From NCBI GenBank assembly GCA_029261875.1, contig JAJDAL010000015.1, positions 62,001 to 126,000 on the forward strand: a DNA stretch of 64,000 bases. Direction: 5' to 3'. The position numbers were made by a program, and so were the translations under genes. Shown here one piece after another: positions 1 through 9,434 of this stretch; within the stretch, counting starts at the first letter, position 1; the number at the start of each line of letters is the position of its first letter. This DNA comes from Deltaproteobacteria bacterium. Its GTDB lineage: Bacteria > Myxococcota_A > UBA9160 > JAJDAL01. The notes below the pieces were generated by a model that was not told the DNA's origin, did not search any database, and saw only the letters and a program-made list of their open reading frames with translations.

Positions 1-163
1 TGTAGACGTGGAACGGGCCGAGCTGTTGGATCAGCGTGAGGGAGTTGCCGATCAGGGCGGCGAGGAAGGCGCCTTTCAGTACGATGTTCAAATACTTCTC
101 TCTCGTCGCGAAGGGGCGCTGGAATCGGTTCCCCCATGCGGCATCGACAGGCCCCGGGTCCAA
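1..163 (-). CDS. Partial small membrane protein at the left edge (possibly NrtS-like)
   Basis: An open minus-strand frame runs off the left end. Its visible translation contains KYLNIVLKGAFLAALIGNSL followed by TLIQQLGPFHVY. This is one hydrophobic segment ending in a polar turn, the pattern of the small NrtS-type nitrate/nitrite membrane proteins. The start is uncertain: TTG at 163 is the only in-frame start-like codon noted close upstream, and it has no clear ribosome binding site. The frame stays open further upstream, so chance openness in GC-rich DNA is possible. The NrtS resemblance is from memory of the motif and weak; the rest of the gene lies outside the window. Confidence 0.3.
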   Translation of the reverse strand, partial: MDPGPVDAAWGNRFQRPFATREKYLNIVLKGAFLAALIGNSLTLIQQLGPFHVY

Positions 164-273
164 ACTTGATCGGGTTCGAGCAAGTCCCCGGGGGGTTTCA
201 AGCGATCGCGCAATTCGTGTTGGGGCGGAATCGCGAATTGTAGCAACACGCAGGGAGGCCCGATACGACCACC

Positions 274-1107
274 GTGAGTCGGCTTCGCTACAAGATGGAC
301 AAAGCCGTGCGCATCGCGGGCAGCGAGACGCTGAAGGTCGCGTGGCGACTCCGCCACGGTGCGCCCGCGGAAAAACGTTTCGTGTTCGTCTTCGGTGCGC
401 AGCGTTCCGGCACCACCATGCTGGGGGAACTGCTCGGGGATTCCCCCGAGATCCGCCACTACGGGGAGCGCAGCCCCAAGGCCTTCGACCAATTTCGCCT
501 GCGCCCCCTGCCCGTCATCGAACACTTGCTGCAATCCAGTTCCCAACCCGTGATGGTCCTGAAGCCGCTGATGGACAGCCATCGCGCCGCAGAACTCCTC
601 CAGACCTTCCCTCGCTCCAAGGGCGTCTGGATCTACCGACGTTTCGAAGACCGCGTGAATTCGTCCGTGCGCACCTTTGGCGAGGCGAATCTGCGTTTCA
701 TGCGCGACTTCGCCCAGGGCCGGGGACTCGACAGCTGGGCCGCCCAGGGGCTCGAGGACGAAGACTTCGAACGGATTCGCTCCCACAACCCCGCATCCAT
801 GAATCCCGAAAGCGCCGCCGCGCTGTTCTGGTTCCTGCGCAATCAACTGTTCTTCCGACAGAACCTCGGGGAAAACCCCGACCTGCGACTCCTCTCCTAC
901 GAACAACTCGTCACAGACCCGGTTTCGACGATTCGCGACCTGTGCAAATTCCTGGAATGCCGACATTTCCCACGCATGACCGCGCGCGTCCACGCCGCCT
1001 CCCTGGGCAAGAGCCCACCGCCCCCGGTCAGCCCGGCCCTGCGCGATCTGTGCACCGATCTCTACGAGAAGCTCGAGGAAATCCGCGCAGCGCAAGCGGC
1101 GGTCTAA
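274..1107 (+). CDS. Sulfotransferase family protein
   Basis: A PAPS-dependent sulfotransferase-like protein of 277 residues. The 5'-phosphosulfate loop FGAQRSGTTML lies at about residues 40-50, close to the N-terminus as in this family. A YRRFEDRVNSS segment occupies the place of the 3'-phosphate-binding Arg/Ser region. There is no signal peptide or membrane segment, so it is probably cytosolic. The GTG start at 274 is preceded by AGGGAGG at 252-258, a somewhat long spacing; an ATG at 295 is the alternative but is further from any Shine-Dalgarno. The acceptor cannot be told from sequence. It stands alone upstream of lnt with a 177-base gap. Two further sulfotransferases lie near the right end of the window. 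Confidence 0.8.
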   Translation: MSRLRYKMDKAVRIAGSETLKVAWRLRHGAPAEKRFVFVFGAQRSGTTMLGELLGDSPEIRHYGERSPKAFDQFRLRPLPVIEHLLQSSSQPVMVLKPLMDSHRAAELLQTFPRSKGVWIYRRFEDRVNSSVRTFGEANLRFMRDFAQGRGLDSWAAQGLEDEDFERIRSHNPASMNPESAAALFWFLRNQLFFRQNLGENPDLRLLSYEQLVTDPVSTIRDLCKFLECRHFPRMTARVHAASLGKSPPPPVSPALRDLCTDLYEKLEEIRAAQAAV

Positions 1108-1284
1108 ACGAGAGGCGAGTTTCGACTTGCCCCACATGCCCCTCGGAACCTTGTGTGTGGGTGTTGGCATCCGCCTCGGCTCCCAGTCGATTGACGCAGT
1201 CCGTGCGCCTGCAGCGAAACGCGGGAGCGGTATCTTCAGGTTCCCGAGCCGTGATTCGTTCGTGAAACTGCATTGGAGTTGAAC

Positions 1285-2847
1285 GTGGAGATCAGCAGTC
1301 GCTCCCGGGTTGCCGCCGCACTGCTGTCGGCACTTCTATTCGTTTTCGCCAGCCCGCCCTGGGATTGGTGGCTCCTGGCGTTCGTGGCATTGGTTCCCCT
1401 GGCCTGGGCGCTGGAAGAGACCACGGGCTGGGAAGCGTTTCGCATCGGCTGGGTGGCGGGGTTCGTGCTCAACTTGCTCGGATGTCCCTGGTGGGCGCCG
1501 CTGTTCCACAACTTCGCCGACATCACCTGGTTGACGAGCGGCATCCTGACGCTTCTGGTGTGTGCCTATCAGGGGCTGAGCCTGGGACTGTTCGCGGGAA
1601 TTACCCGCTGGTGCGTGCGGCGATCCCGCTTGCCGTACCTGCTGGTCGCACCGCTCGCCATCGCGTTTGCAGAAGGCGTGCTGCCCTACTTGTTCAAATG
1701 GCACCTGGGAATTGCGTTCTGGCGCGTCTGGCCGCTGGTGCAAGTCGCAGAGCTGGGGGGGCCCGCTGCGGTTTCCGCTTTGTTGGTTCTCATCAATGGG
1801 ATTGCCGCGGCGGCGATCTACGGCATCCGAATGCGCTTGACCACAACGAAAGCCATGATCATTGCGAGCAGTGTCGGGCTGCTCGTGGTTTCCGGGGGAA
1901 CGCTTCGTGGACTCCAGGTGGATCGCGTTCGCGACCAAGCAGCGCGTGTCAAAGTGGGGATCTTGCAACCGAACTTCGGTGTGGTTTCCGCGGAAGCCCG
2001 GCGCTTGCGCGGCCGCGACTACATGGACGCCCTGCGGACCGGCAGCCAAACGCTCGCGAAGGGGGGAGCCCAGCTCATCGTCTGGCCCGAATCCGCCTGG
2101 CCCTACCTTTTCGACCGATCCCTCGAGCGGGAGTTCCCGGTGGGCCATCCCTGGGAGCTACGCCCAAAGGTTCCCGGCCTGTTGCTTTTCGGAACCCTCA
2201 GCCACGATTTCGGGGGTCACGAGGTTTTCAACAGCGCGATTCTCAGCAACGAAGAGCGAGCGATCGTCGGCCGCTACGACAAAGTCCACCGCTTGCCCTT
2301 CGGCGAATACATTCCGCTCCAGGATCGCTTCCCCGAATGGGCGGAAAAGATTCGCGCAAAGCTTCCGGACCGCCCGGACATCACCCCGGGCAAGCAGGCG
2401 ACCCTGCTGAAAAGCGGCGCCCTCGTGATCGCTCCCCTGATCTGTTCCGACGAACTCCGGCCGCGTCACGCGAAGACCCTCACGAAGAACGGGGCCAACC
2501 TACTGGTCGCCATGACGAGCGACGCCTGGTTCGGCGATTCCGGCGCCCTCCGCCAACACCTGGCAGTCGCGTCCTTGCGAGCGGTCGAAAACCGGCGCGA
2601 CCTGGTGCGCGTCACGAACACGGGCCTCTCGGCCCACGTGGATGCCACTGGCAGGGTGCTGCTGGAGGGACCCCAGTTCGACGTGACAGCCAAGGAGCCC
2701 CACGCGGCGACGCTGTTGCCCACCGACGCCGCGTTACTGGATTCATCGCTCATCCGCTTGGCGGCATGGCGTACGGGCTACGCGTCGCCTTTCTGCGGTG
2801 TGTTGCTCCTACTTGGGAGCATTCGAAAGCGAGGCCGAGCACGATAG
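1285..2847 (+). CDS. lnt: Apolipoprotein N-acyltransferase
   Basis: Inner-membrane enzyme that N-acylates the lipid-modified N-terminal cysteine of lipoproteins, the last step of lipoprotein maturation. The N-terminal 200 residues are a string of hydrophobic helices including the ASPPWDWW motif typical of Lnt. They are followed by a nitrilase-like periplasmic domain. The catalytic triad is visible as Glu in VWPESAWPYLF (residue 269), Lys in YDKVHRLPFGEYIP (333) and Cys in APLICSDELRP (387), with spacing close to E. coli. A last hydrophobic helix closes the protein. A TTG at 1273 is also in frame, but GGAG at 1275-1278 sits six bases before GTG 1285, so 1285 is preferred. The gene is convergent with RHS1, 23 bases away. 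Presence of Lnt fits the lipoproteins encoded in this window. Confidence 0.95.
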   Translation: MEISSRSRVAAALLSALLFVFASPPWDWWLLAFVALVPLAWALEETTGWEAFRIGWVAGFVLNLLGCPWWAPLFHNFADITWLTSGILTLLVCAYQGLSLGLFAGITRWCVRRSRLPYLLVAPLAIAFAEGVLPYLFKWHLGIAFWRVWPLVQVAELGGPAAVSALLVLINGIAAAAIYGIRMRLTTTKAMIIASSVGLLVVSGGTLRGLQVDRVRDQAARVKVGILQPNFGVVSAEARRLRGRDYMDALRTGSQTLAKGGAQLIVWPESAWPYLFDRSLEREFPVGHPWELRPKVPGLLLFGTLSHDFGGHEVFNSAILSNEERAIVGRYDKVHRLPFGEYIPLQDRFPEWAEKIRAKLPDRPDITPGKQATLLKSGALVIAPLICSDELRPRHAKTLTKNGANLLVAMTSDAWFGDSGALRQHLAVASLRAVENRRDLVRVTNTGLSAHVDATGRVLLEGPQFDVTAKEPHAATLLPTDAALLDSSLIRLAAWRTGYASPFCGVLLLLGSIRKRGRAR

Positions 2848-2870
2848 CCGTACAGAGCGGCGACAGCCCT

Positions 2871-5800
2871 CTATTGCTCCTTTTTGACGTGAGTGGTCTT
2901 CGACGAGATGACCGAATACCCATTGCTCGTATCGTATGTAACTTCAGTCATGATGAAGTCGTCTTCTCCGTACTCCCGCCCGATTTCATTCGTCACGGCC
3001 GCGCCCGCCGCGCCGCCGAGAATTGTTACCAAACCCGGCACCGTGAAGATATGGGCCATGGTCGCGGATAAAGTTCCGAGGATTAGGGATCCCCGAAATT
3101 GTTGTTTCTCTTTTCGTTTGACGTCGATGACGTCGAGCGGACCTTCGATTCCGATAAGCACGAGTCTTGACCCACTGCGAGCGGTCATGCTTTGAAATCC
3201 ATCCTGGACGATGACGTTCACGCCCTCGTTGGAAGACGCCGCTTGTCCGTTCTCATCAAGAGAGAGAACGGTTCCCCGACGCAATCGCTCCGAATATTTG
3301 GCGCCCGCGTCCTCACAGCCATTGATGATTCCAACAACGCACCCCTGGTCGGAGGCAACAAGCGTCGTTCCTCTACCCATGGCCTTCCAGAGCCAATTGA
3401 CCTGGCCGCCTTTTCCGGGGTCAAGCGGGCTCGAGCGCGAGGAGAGACCGGCGATGGCAGCGCGTCGGAGTCCTTCTTCCCACCCCCCGGCGCCAAATCC
3501 CATGGCGAAACCCGTCATCACCGTACCGATCCCGATGAGTAGGGGGTTGCCCGTGGCGACCCCGGTCGCGGTCGTGAGCATTCCCGCAATCGCGACGTAG
3601 CTTCCGTAGGCTTCCATGAATGCACCCACCGCCGCCGCGGCTTCTCCGATAAAAATGGCAGCGGCCGCCAAGGCGGCGGAGACCGGTTCGTGGCCCGTTG
3701 GGTCCACGTTGCTGATGGGGTTGTTGTACACGTAGCTGTAGCGATTGAGCGCTTGGGGATCATTTGCGTCGGGCACGATCGAGTCTGCGGATAGGAAACG
3801 TCCGATCCTCGGGTCGTAGTAGCGGGCCCCCATATAGACGAGTCCTGTTCCCTCGTCGTATTGCTGCCCGGTGTAGCCCCGGTGGTGCTCGACATCGCCT
3901 TCGGTTTCGATTTCTTCACCGTAGGCGTTGTAGGCAAACCGGCTGACCACATCCCCCGCTTCATCGGTGATGAGTTTCGGTGAGCCCAAATGATCGTGGT
4001 GGTAGAAGACGCGTTCGCCGTCGAACTCGCGGCGAGAAATCAGCATACCCGCAATGTAGGTATAGGTGCGGTAGGCGCTGGAATTGCCATCTACCTCTAG
4101 TTCCGTTCTCCCTCCGAAGAAGTAGGTGGTGCTGTTTCCGCTGCTGCGACGAACGCGTTCGCCGTCGACGTCGTAGCCAAAACTGACGCTCCCGTGTTCC
4201 GTTTCTGCGTATACGAGCCGGTTCTCGCTGTCCCAGGTGAATTCCGAAATCACGTCCTTCCCCATCCCGCAACCGCCACTCGCGATGGGCTTCCACACCT
4301 CGATCATGTTTCCGTTGGCGTCGTACTTGTAGTTGCGGCCGCCGGTTCGGGTGACGGCATGGGGATGGGCGGCATTCCTGTAGTCATACTGCCCGAAGGA
4401 CGAGTTGTAGGTCATGTTGCCGAGCGCGTCGTAGGCGAAGAGGCCCTGCTGGGGTTCCGCGCCGGTGACAGCGAGCAGTCGATCCAGATCGTCGTACTGG
4501 TACTGCACGTTCAGAACCGGATCGGTCGCGGACGCCATGCTCTTCACGAGCGCTTTGGCGTCGTAGCCGTAGGTCGCCTGGTAGTACGCCTGCCCGCCGG
4601 GGCCGGTGACCTCAGCGGACTCCATCCATTGTCGCTCGGGATCGTATTCGAACTGACTGGTTACGCCATTGGCGTAGGTGATGGATCGAAGTCGGCCGGT
4701 TGCGGTCCATTCGAAGTCATCGACGAATCCGGTTACGGAATCGAGCTGGCCGATCTCGTCGTAGTAATACCGAAGCAGGGACTCACCGGAACGACCGCGA
4801 ACCTTCAGGCGACCCAGTTCATCCAAGACATTCTGCTGGAGGACACACTGTTCGCCGTTCTCCGTCACGACACAGGTCGTTTCCGTTTCGACTTCGCCGC
4901 GCGGATAATACCGGTAGGAGCGGCTTCCCTCGGGGTACACGACCCGGGTCATTTGACCCAGGCTCGCGCCGTGCCCGGCTTCGTCGTAGAACCACTCGAA
5001 AGCGTCGCCCTCGGACCGTTGCTTCGCCTTCACGCGCCCCAGCTCGTCGTACAGAAACGAGATCACCTGGCCCTTGGCGTCGGTTTGGGTCGACAGCAGT
5101 CCGCCGGGTTCGTAGGTGGATTGGCTGCAACCCGTGTTGGGCTCGCAGATCTCGACCCGATTGCCCAGGGAGTCCCACTCGATGCTCGTGACGTTCTCGT
5201 CCGCGTCGATCACGAACGTGAGCCGATCGAGGGCATCATACATATAGGTGGTCAGTGCGTCGCCACCGCCGCTGCCATCGTTCTCGCCAATCTGGACGAC
5301 TCGACCGTAGACATCGCGCCGGAACATTTTCTCGTTTCCATTCTCGTCGACGTGAATTTCGACGCCCACGCCATAGATGATCTCCGCCGAATTCCCATCC
5401 GGGTGGATCGTGCGCTGCAAGCGCTGGGCATTGTCGTATTGGTAGTAGGAGAAATAGGCGGGTTCGGTTTCGTGGTGCCAGTAGCTTTCTCCGCTCTTCC
5501 GCTGCGAAACCGCGAAGTATTCGGTCTCCCGAACGAAGCCGCCCTTGCGCGCCTGCTTGTATTCCCTCCCCAGACCGTCCTGATAGGTTTCGACCCACAG
5601 GCCTTCGGGACTACCGTCTTCCTGGATCTCGCGGACGTGCTGGCGGTCGGGGTCGCCGAGGTCATGGTGTTCGTAGCGAATCGTCTTCCCCTCGCTGTCC
5701 GCGGAGGCAATGCGGCGCCCGAGGACATCGAAGGTCGTCGTCATCGCAAGTCCGTTGGGATCCTCTTCGTAGATGACCTGGCCAAAGCGGTAGTCGAAAT

Positions 5801-8747
5801 CTCGGGAGGTCGTGTGTTCCAGCGCATTCGTCTCGCTGGTGGGGTAGAGATGGTAGATGTCATCGAAAGTGCGCGTGCTGAGCCCACCTCGGGGGTCGCG
5901 TTCCGAGACGAGGTTTCCGTATGTGTCGTAGCCGTAGTTCCAATCCTCGAAACCCCCGGTTTGAGAGTTCCAGACGCGCTTCGTGGTGACGCGCCCCTGG
6001 GTCGGGGGCACTGAATAGTCGCTGGCACCGTCGTAGAGGAACTCCCGGTATTCGACGAGGGTTCCCGGCTCGTTCTCGGCAACGATCCCCTCGTAGACCT
6101 CCTCGGTCGCGGGGTAGCCCGTGATGTAGGCATCCGTGTTCGGCGTATAGGTGCGCCGGTGCGTCCGCTCATCCCCATCGGATGCGAAATCGCCGTACTC
6201 ATAGGTCGAGACGACGTTTCCATATTCGTCGTAGGTGAACTGGAGCAGACTCTTGCGACACTCCTCTTTGCTCGTTGCCTCCTGGCATTCGAAGTCCCAA
6301 CGCTCGATCAGGAGCGATGTAAACGGGGGGCCTACGACTTCTTCCTCCGGTGTGTAGACGAAGTCGCTGAAGCTCATCAGCAGGCCGTCGTTCGTATAGA
6401 AATAGGTTTCTTCGGGTTTGGAGATACAGCCGTCGTGCTGGTGGTAGTAGGTCTCGGTGTAGTTTCCCTGGACGTCGATCACACCGGTGACTTTCCGAAA
6501 CCCGAGGAAACGCCGCTCTTGATCGGACCACAGCCCCCCGGCGTAGACGTAGTCCGTACGCCCGACGCTACCGCGACCATCGTAGGTCGTTGCGGAGGCC
6601 ACGGTTTGGGTGACGAAGCCGATCGGCAGGTATTGGTCGATTTCTGCGTCGCCGGTCCACCATTGGGTCGAGGGTGCGTACCCTACTTCCGTACGCCCAC
6701 CGGCACCGTTGTCGATCGCAATCATCAGGTCGGGTCGGTCGCCAAAGCTCGGGTTCACCCAGATGCTGTCGTCCGAAACGAAGAGGAGATCCGCCCGACC
6801 ATCGCCGTTGGTGTCCGAAAACTGAAGGCTGCCATTTTCGTAGTTCCCACCGTGGTTCTGGAGCAAGACCGCCGCTTCGAACCCGGTGCCCGTGGAGGCG
6901 TATAGGCTGATGTCGTTTTCCTCCGTGATATGGACGATGTCGGCTTTCCCATCGTGGGTGAGGTCTACGAACCGGACGTTACCGGGGGCGCGGTTCCCCG
7001 GAAGCTGGACCGAAGCGGAGTTGCTGCCAATGAAGTTGTTGCTGGATTGGCCGAACAATTCGGGGTATCCGTCCCCGTCTGCATCGGCGAAGTGAAACTG
7101 TCGAGTTTGGTGCTGGTTCAGCTGAACGGAATGGATCGTGGCGGTTGCGTCGAACGTATCTCCGGTCGATCGGTGCACCTCGACGACGCAAAATCCGCAT
7201 CCCGCGGCGTCCAGGTGGCCCTCCACCAAATCCACCCGGCCATCCCGGTTCATGTCCAGTAAGCGAATGGCATCGGGATACTGGTGGGAGAAGAGTCCGA
7301 TCGCGATGGTCGTGTCGGCGAAATGGTCGCCGAGCGAGAAATCAATGTGGATCGCGCCGGCGTCGTCGATATAGACGAGGTCGGATTGCCCGTCCCCATC
7401 GACGTCGCCGAGTTTCAAACGAAAGGGACGATACGGAACGTGGGTCCAGTCCTGTGGATCGGCGAATCGATCACCCAGGGACGGAGACACGAGAACCCTC
7501 CCGTCGAAATCGTGCCAGATCAGATCGGCTCGGCCGTCGCCGTTGGCATCTGCGTAGTTCACTTGCCCTGGGACATAACCCGTTCCGTGGCTACCCCAGG
7601 CTTCATGGCCATCGAAGCCATTCCCGTTCGAGAGTCCGACGCGGAACACGCTGTTTCCGCCGCTCGTGTCCTGAACGACGTGATCCGCAAAACCGTCGCC
7701 ATTGAAGTCTGCAAAGGCGGACCGGTCCCTCTCGGTCGTACTCGTGTCACCCCAGTCGCTCGTACCGGCCAGTAGAGGGCCATCGTCTCCGCTGTACTCG
7801 TGGCGTTGCGCGGGGAGTGCCGTTCCTCCGGAGACCGTCCCGTCGAGATCGATCGAGGCGTCGGTGCCGAACCGCTGAACGGCGACGAGACGCGATCGGC
7901 CATTGACCGGGCTCTGGTCATATTCGAGTGCATAGGCTCGCGCCAGCTCATCACCCACGCGGACACTGACGGACTTCAGCCGGTACCGCATGCGACCTTC
8001 CCCGAAATTGAACCACGTCAGCATCTCGAAGGGGCGTTCGAACGTATCCGGCCGAAGTTCCGAGTGGAAGGTAATCTCGTTTCCGTTGTATCGAATTCGC
8101 TCGACATAGCACTCGAGTTCCGGCTGATCCCCATCACACCAGTAGTCGTAGTGGACCTGGTTTCCGTGGGGGTCGGTGGTGGTATGAACGACGTACCGAT
8201 TGACTTTTCCGTGGTAAACGTCGTCGTCGATGACGGGGCTGTATTCCGACTTGACCCCGTTCGTGCCCGAAACGACCCAGTTGTCGACACGCGTATATTC
8301 CAGGGGATTGGTGATATCGGGGACGATGAGATCGTGGTTCCGCTGAATCCGAGCGAAGCTCTGGGTTCGCGTGCAGTGGCTCCCGCCCTGATCGGTGCAC
8401 TCGATGAGCTCGGCACCGTCGAGAATCCATTGGTTGAGGTGAGCGTGCCAGATCTTGGACCGGTTCGGACCCACTCTCTGGATCGCGGAGACGCCGCCCA
8501 ATGACCAGCCCACACCGAGCCAACCATTCGAACCGCCCGAGCCGTACCGCAACATCAATTGCGGTTCGAGGCCGTGGAACGGCGGTACCTCGATCGGAAT
8601 TTCCGTGCTGAAAGATCCGTAGAAGGGATCCACCCCATTTTTCTGTGAGGGGTTCGACACGATCGCCGACGCGTCCGGGAGAACCACTCCGCCAAGCAAC
8701 AGAAGTGCAGCGATCCAAAAGGCTCGTCTTCGTTCGGTGAGGAGCAT
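2871..8747 (-). CDS. RHS1: SpvB/TcdB/Rhs-type giant secreted protein (subtype A)
   Basis: A 1958-residue exported YD-repeat protein. Order: signal peptide 1-28 ending PDASA; SpvB-like N-terminal domain with NGVDPFYGSF and GWSLGGVSAI; seven FG-GAP/VCBS calcium repeats (such as DANGDGRADL and DVDGDGQSDL) at about 335-665; TcdB middle domain beginning near IAIDNGAGGRTEVGY; a long run of YD repeats; Rhs-associated core around YYHHDHLGSPKLITD (about 1580) ending NVDPTG (about 1680); then a unique C-terminal region of about 277 residues with several hydrophobic Ala/Gly-rich segments. An in-frame codon 25 residues upstream is possible, but ATG 8747 has GGAGG nine bases upstream. The start overlaps the stop of the small gene upstream as TAATG, so the pair is translationally coupled. 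Family knowledge suggests a hollow Rhs cage enclosing the C-terminal domain. No known toxin motif was recognised in that domain, so cargo or adhesin function is open. Confidence 0.9.
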   Translation of the reverse strand: MLLTERRRAFWIAALLLLGGVVLPDASAIVSNPSQKNGVDPFYGSFSTEIPIEVPPFHGLEPQLMLRYGSGGSNGWLGVGWSLGGVSAIQRVGPNRSKIWHAHLNQWILDGAELIECTDQGGSHCTRTQSFARIQRNHDLIVPDITNPLEYTRVDNWVVSGTNGVKSEYSPVIDDDVYHGKVNRYVVHTTTDPHGNQVHYDYWCDGDQPELECYVERIRYNGNEITFHSELRPDTFERPFEMLTWFNFGEGRMRYRLKSVSVRVGDELARAYALEYDQSPVNGRSRLVAVQRFGTDASIDLDGTVSGGTALPAQRHEYSGDDGPLLAGTSDWGDTSTTERDRSAFADFNGDGFADHVVQDTSGGNSVFRVGLSNGNGFDGHEAWGSHGTGYVPGQVNYADANGDGRADLIWHDFDGRVLVSPSLGDRFADPQDWTHVPYRPFRLKLGDVDGDGQSDLVYIDDAGAIHIDFSLGDHFADTTIAIGLFSHQYPDAIRLLDMNRDGRVDLVEGHLDAAGCGFCVVEVHRSTGDTFDATATIHSVQLNQHQTRQFHFADADGDGYPELFGQSSNNFIGSNSASVQLPGNRAPGNVRFVDLTHDGKADIVHITEENDISLYASTGTGFEAAVLLQNHGGNYENGSLQFSDTNGDGRADLLFVSDDSIWVNPSFGDRPDLMIAIDNGAGGRTEVGYAPSTQWWTGDAEIDQYLPIGFVTQTVASATTYDGRGSVGRTDYVYAGGLWSDQERRFLGFRKVTGVIDVQGNYTETYYHQHDGCISKPEETYFYTNDGLLMSFSDFVYTPEEEVVGPPFTSLLIERWDFECQEATSKEECRKSLLQFTYDEYGNVVSTYEYGDFASDGDERTHRRTYTPNTDAYITGYPATEEVYEGIVAENEPGTLVEYREFLYDGASDYSVPPTQGRVTTKRVWNSQTGGFEDWNYGYDTYGNLVSERDPRGGLSTRTFDDIYHLYPTSETNALEHTTSRDFDYRFGQVIYEEDPNGLAMTTTFDVLGRRIASADSEGKTIRYEHHDLGDPDRQHVREIQEDGSPEGLWVETYQDGLGREYKQARKGGFVRETEYFAVSQRKSGESYWHHETEPAYFSYYQYDNAQRLQRTIHPDGNSAEIIYGVGVEIHVDENGNEKMFRRDVYGRVVQIGENDGSGGGDALTTYMYDALDRLTFVIDADENVTSIEWDSLGNRVEICEPNTGCSQSTYEPGGLLSTQTDAKGQVISFLYDELGRVKAKQRSEGDAFEWFYDEAGHGASLGQMTRVVYPEGSRSYRYYPRGEVETETTCVVTENGEQCVLQQNVLDELGRLKVRGRSGESLLRYYYDEIGQLDSVTGFVDDFEWTATGRLRSITYANGVTSQFEYDPERQWMESAEVTGPGGQAYYQATYGYDAKALVKSMASATDPVLNVQYQYDDLDRLLAVTGAEPQQGLFAYDALGNMTYNSSFGQYDYRNAAHPHAVTRTGGRNYKYDANGNMIEVWKPIASGGCGMGKDVISEFTWDSENRLVYAETEHGSVSFGYDVDGERVRRSSGNSTTYFFGGRTELEVDGNSSAYRTYTYIAGMLISRREFDGERVFYHHDHLGSPKLITDEAGDVVSRFAYNAYGEEIETEGDVEHHRGYTGQQYDEGTGLVYMGARYYDPRIGRFLSADSIVPDANDPQALNRYSYVYNNPISNVDPTGHEPVSAALAAAAIFIGEAAAAVGAFMEAYGSYVAIAGMLTTATGVATGNPLLIGIGTVMTGFAMGFGAGGWEEGLRRAAIAGLSSRSSPLDPGKGGQVNWLWKAMGRGTTLVASDQGCVVGIINGCEDAGAKYSERLRRGTVLSLDENGQAASSNEGVNVIVQDGFQSMTARSGSRLVLIGIEGPLDVIDVKRKEKQQFRGSLILGTLSATMAHIFTVPGLVTILGGAAGAAVTNEIGREYGEDDFIMTEVTYDTSNGYSVISSKTTHVKKEQ

Positions 8748-9316
8748 TAGTGCGTCCTCCCGTAGCGGCTCGGGTCCACCTGCATGCTCGGCTTGACGAA
8801 AGGATCCCGCTCCTCGGGCCAAAGCTCGGGCTCCGCGATCACACGGGTGGGACGAGGCACCTTGCGTCCGCCGGTCAGGTGGGGCGGCAACAGGACGGGA
8901 GGCGCCTGGGCGAGTCGGACCGGACGTTCGTTTGAGAAGCCGGTTTCGGCTTCGAACTCGGCGAACTCTTCGAGAGAGCGCGCGGGAACAGGGTCACGTG
9001 GCGCTGCTCGAGACGGAACGTCAGCCTTCCGCGCATCGGTCTGAGGCAGCTTCGCCACGCGAAGATGCGGCGCGTCGTCGCGCCAGGCGGGCGCCGTCCG
9101 TTGGGGCGCGGCCATGTCGGTAAAGGGCTTGGCCCGCCTATCCCGCTCGATCCGCTCCACCTTCTTCTCTGCCGAGCGCTGCTCGAGACTCTCCACCAGC
9201 CAGCTTCCCAGCCAGCTGGGTGCGGACAGGAGCAACATCGGGAACATCAGGGAAATGAGAAAGATCGTGCCCCAGTGGCGGATTCGGTTCCGCTTGTAAG
9301 TCGAATGGGTCTTCAT
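8747..9316 (-). CDS. Small membrane-anchored partner protein of RHS1
   Basis: 189 residues: a basic N-terminus, one hydrophobic segment at about 16-33, an SAPSWLGSWLVES amphipathic stretch, a charged QRSAEKKVERIERDRR helix, a Pro/Ala-rich middle and the tail DPFVKPSMQVDPSRY. It is a clear paralog of the protein at 20600-21073: PSWLGSW, EQRSAEKKVE and DPFVKPS match PPWIREW, ERSAQQKLE and DPFVEPS at the same places. I recognise no named family. The predicted topology is a single-pass inner-membrane protein or uncleaved signal anchor with the rest in the periplasm. AGGAGG nine bases upstream supports the start. It is coupled to RHS1 by a TAATG overlap, and it lies downstream of the conserved promoter at 9350-9461. 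By position it could be an export, folding or anchoring partner of the Rhs protein; that is inference. Confidence 0.75.
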   Translation of the reverse strand: MKTHSTYKRNRIRHWGTIFLISLMFPMLLLSAPSWLGSWLVESLEQRSAEKKVERIERDRRAKPFTDMAAPQRTAPAWRDDAPHLRVAKLPQTDARKADVPSRAAPRDPVPARSLEEFAEFEAETGFSNERPVRLAQAPPVLLPPHLTGGRKVPRPTRVIAEPELWPEERDPFVKPSMQVDPSRYGRTH

Positions 9317-9349
9317 GGCTTCGAACCTCCTGCAACGGGTTCACCGGTA

Positions 9350-9406
9350 CGAGAGTCCCATACACCCAAAACACCTGCATGACGGAAGCCTTATGATTTC
9401 CTTATG
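9350..9406 (-). promoter_or_regulatory. Putative promoter and 11-bp-phased direct repeat upstream of module A1
   Basis: The plus strand reads CGAG-NN-TCCCATA at 9350-9362, which on the minus strand gives a -10-like TATGGGA. CCTTATG occurs at 9389-9395 and again at 9400-9406, exactly 11 bases apart. Eleven-base direct repeats just upstream of a promoter are the classic operator form for OmpR/PhoB-type winged-helix proteins, and the gene upstream encodes such a domain. The same set occurs at module A2. The promoter assignment is inference. Confidence 0.5.
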
Positions 9407-9434
9407 CTGGACTCGAAAGGCGCGCGGGCTCGTC

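Noticed and set aside
36-1265. Long open frame overlapping the first sulfotransferase
   Set aside because: Its translation is Arg/Pro-rich with no family features; it is a GC-rich shadow of the sulfotransferase frame at 274-1107.
4194-6014. 600-codon open frame antisense to RHS1
   Set aside because: Caused by codon bias of the repeated coding strand. Similar long antisense frames lie under RHS2 (17025-18809), RHS3 (25357-28641) and RHS4 (44845-46284). None has a start site or motif.
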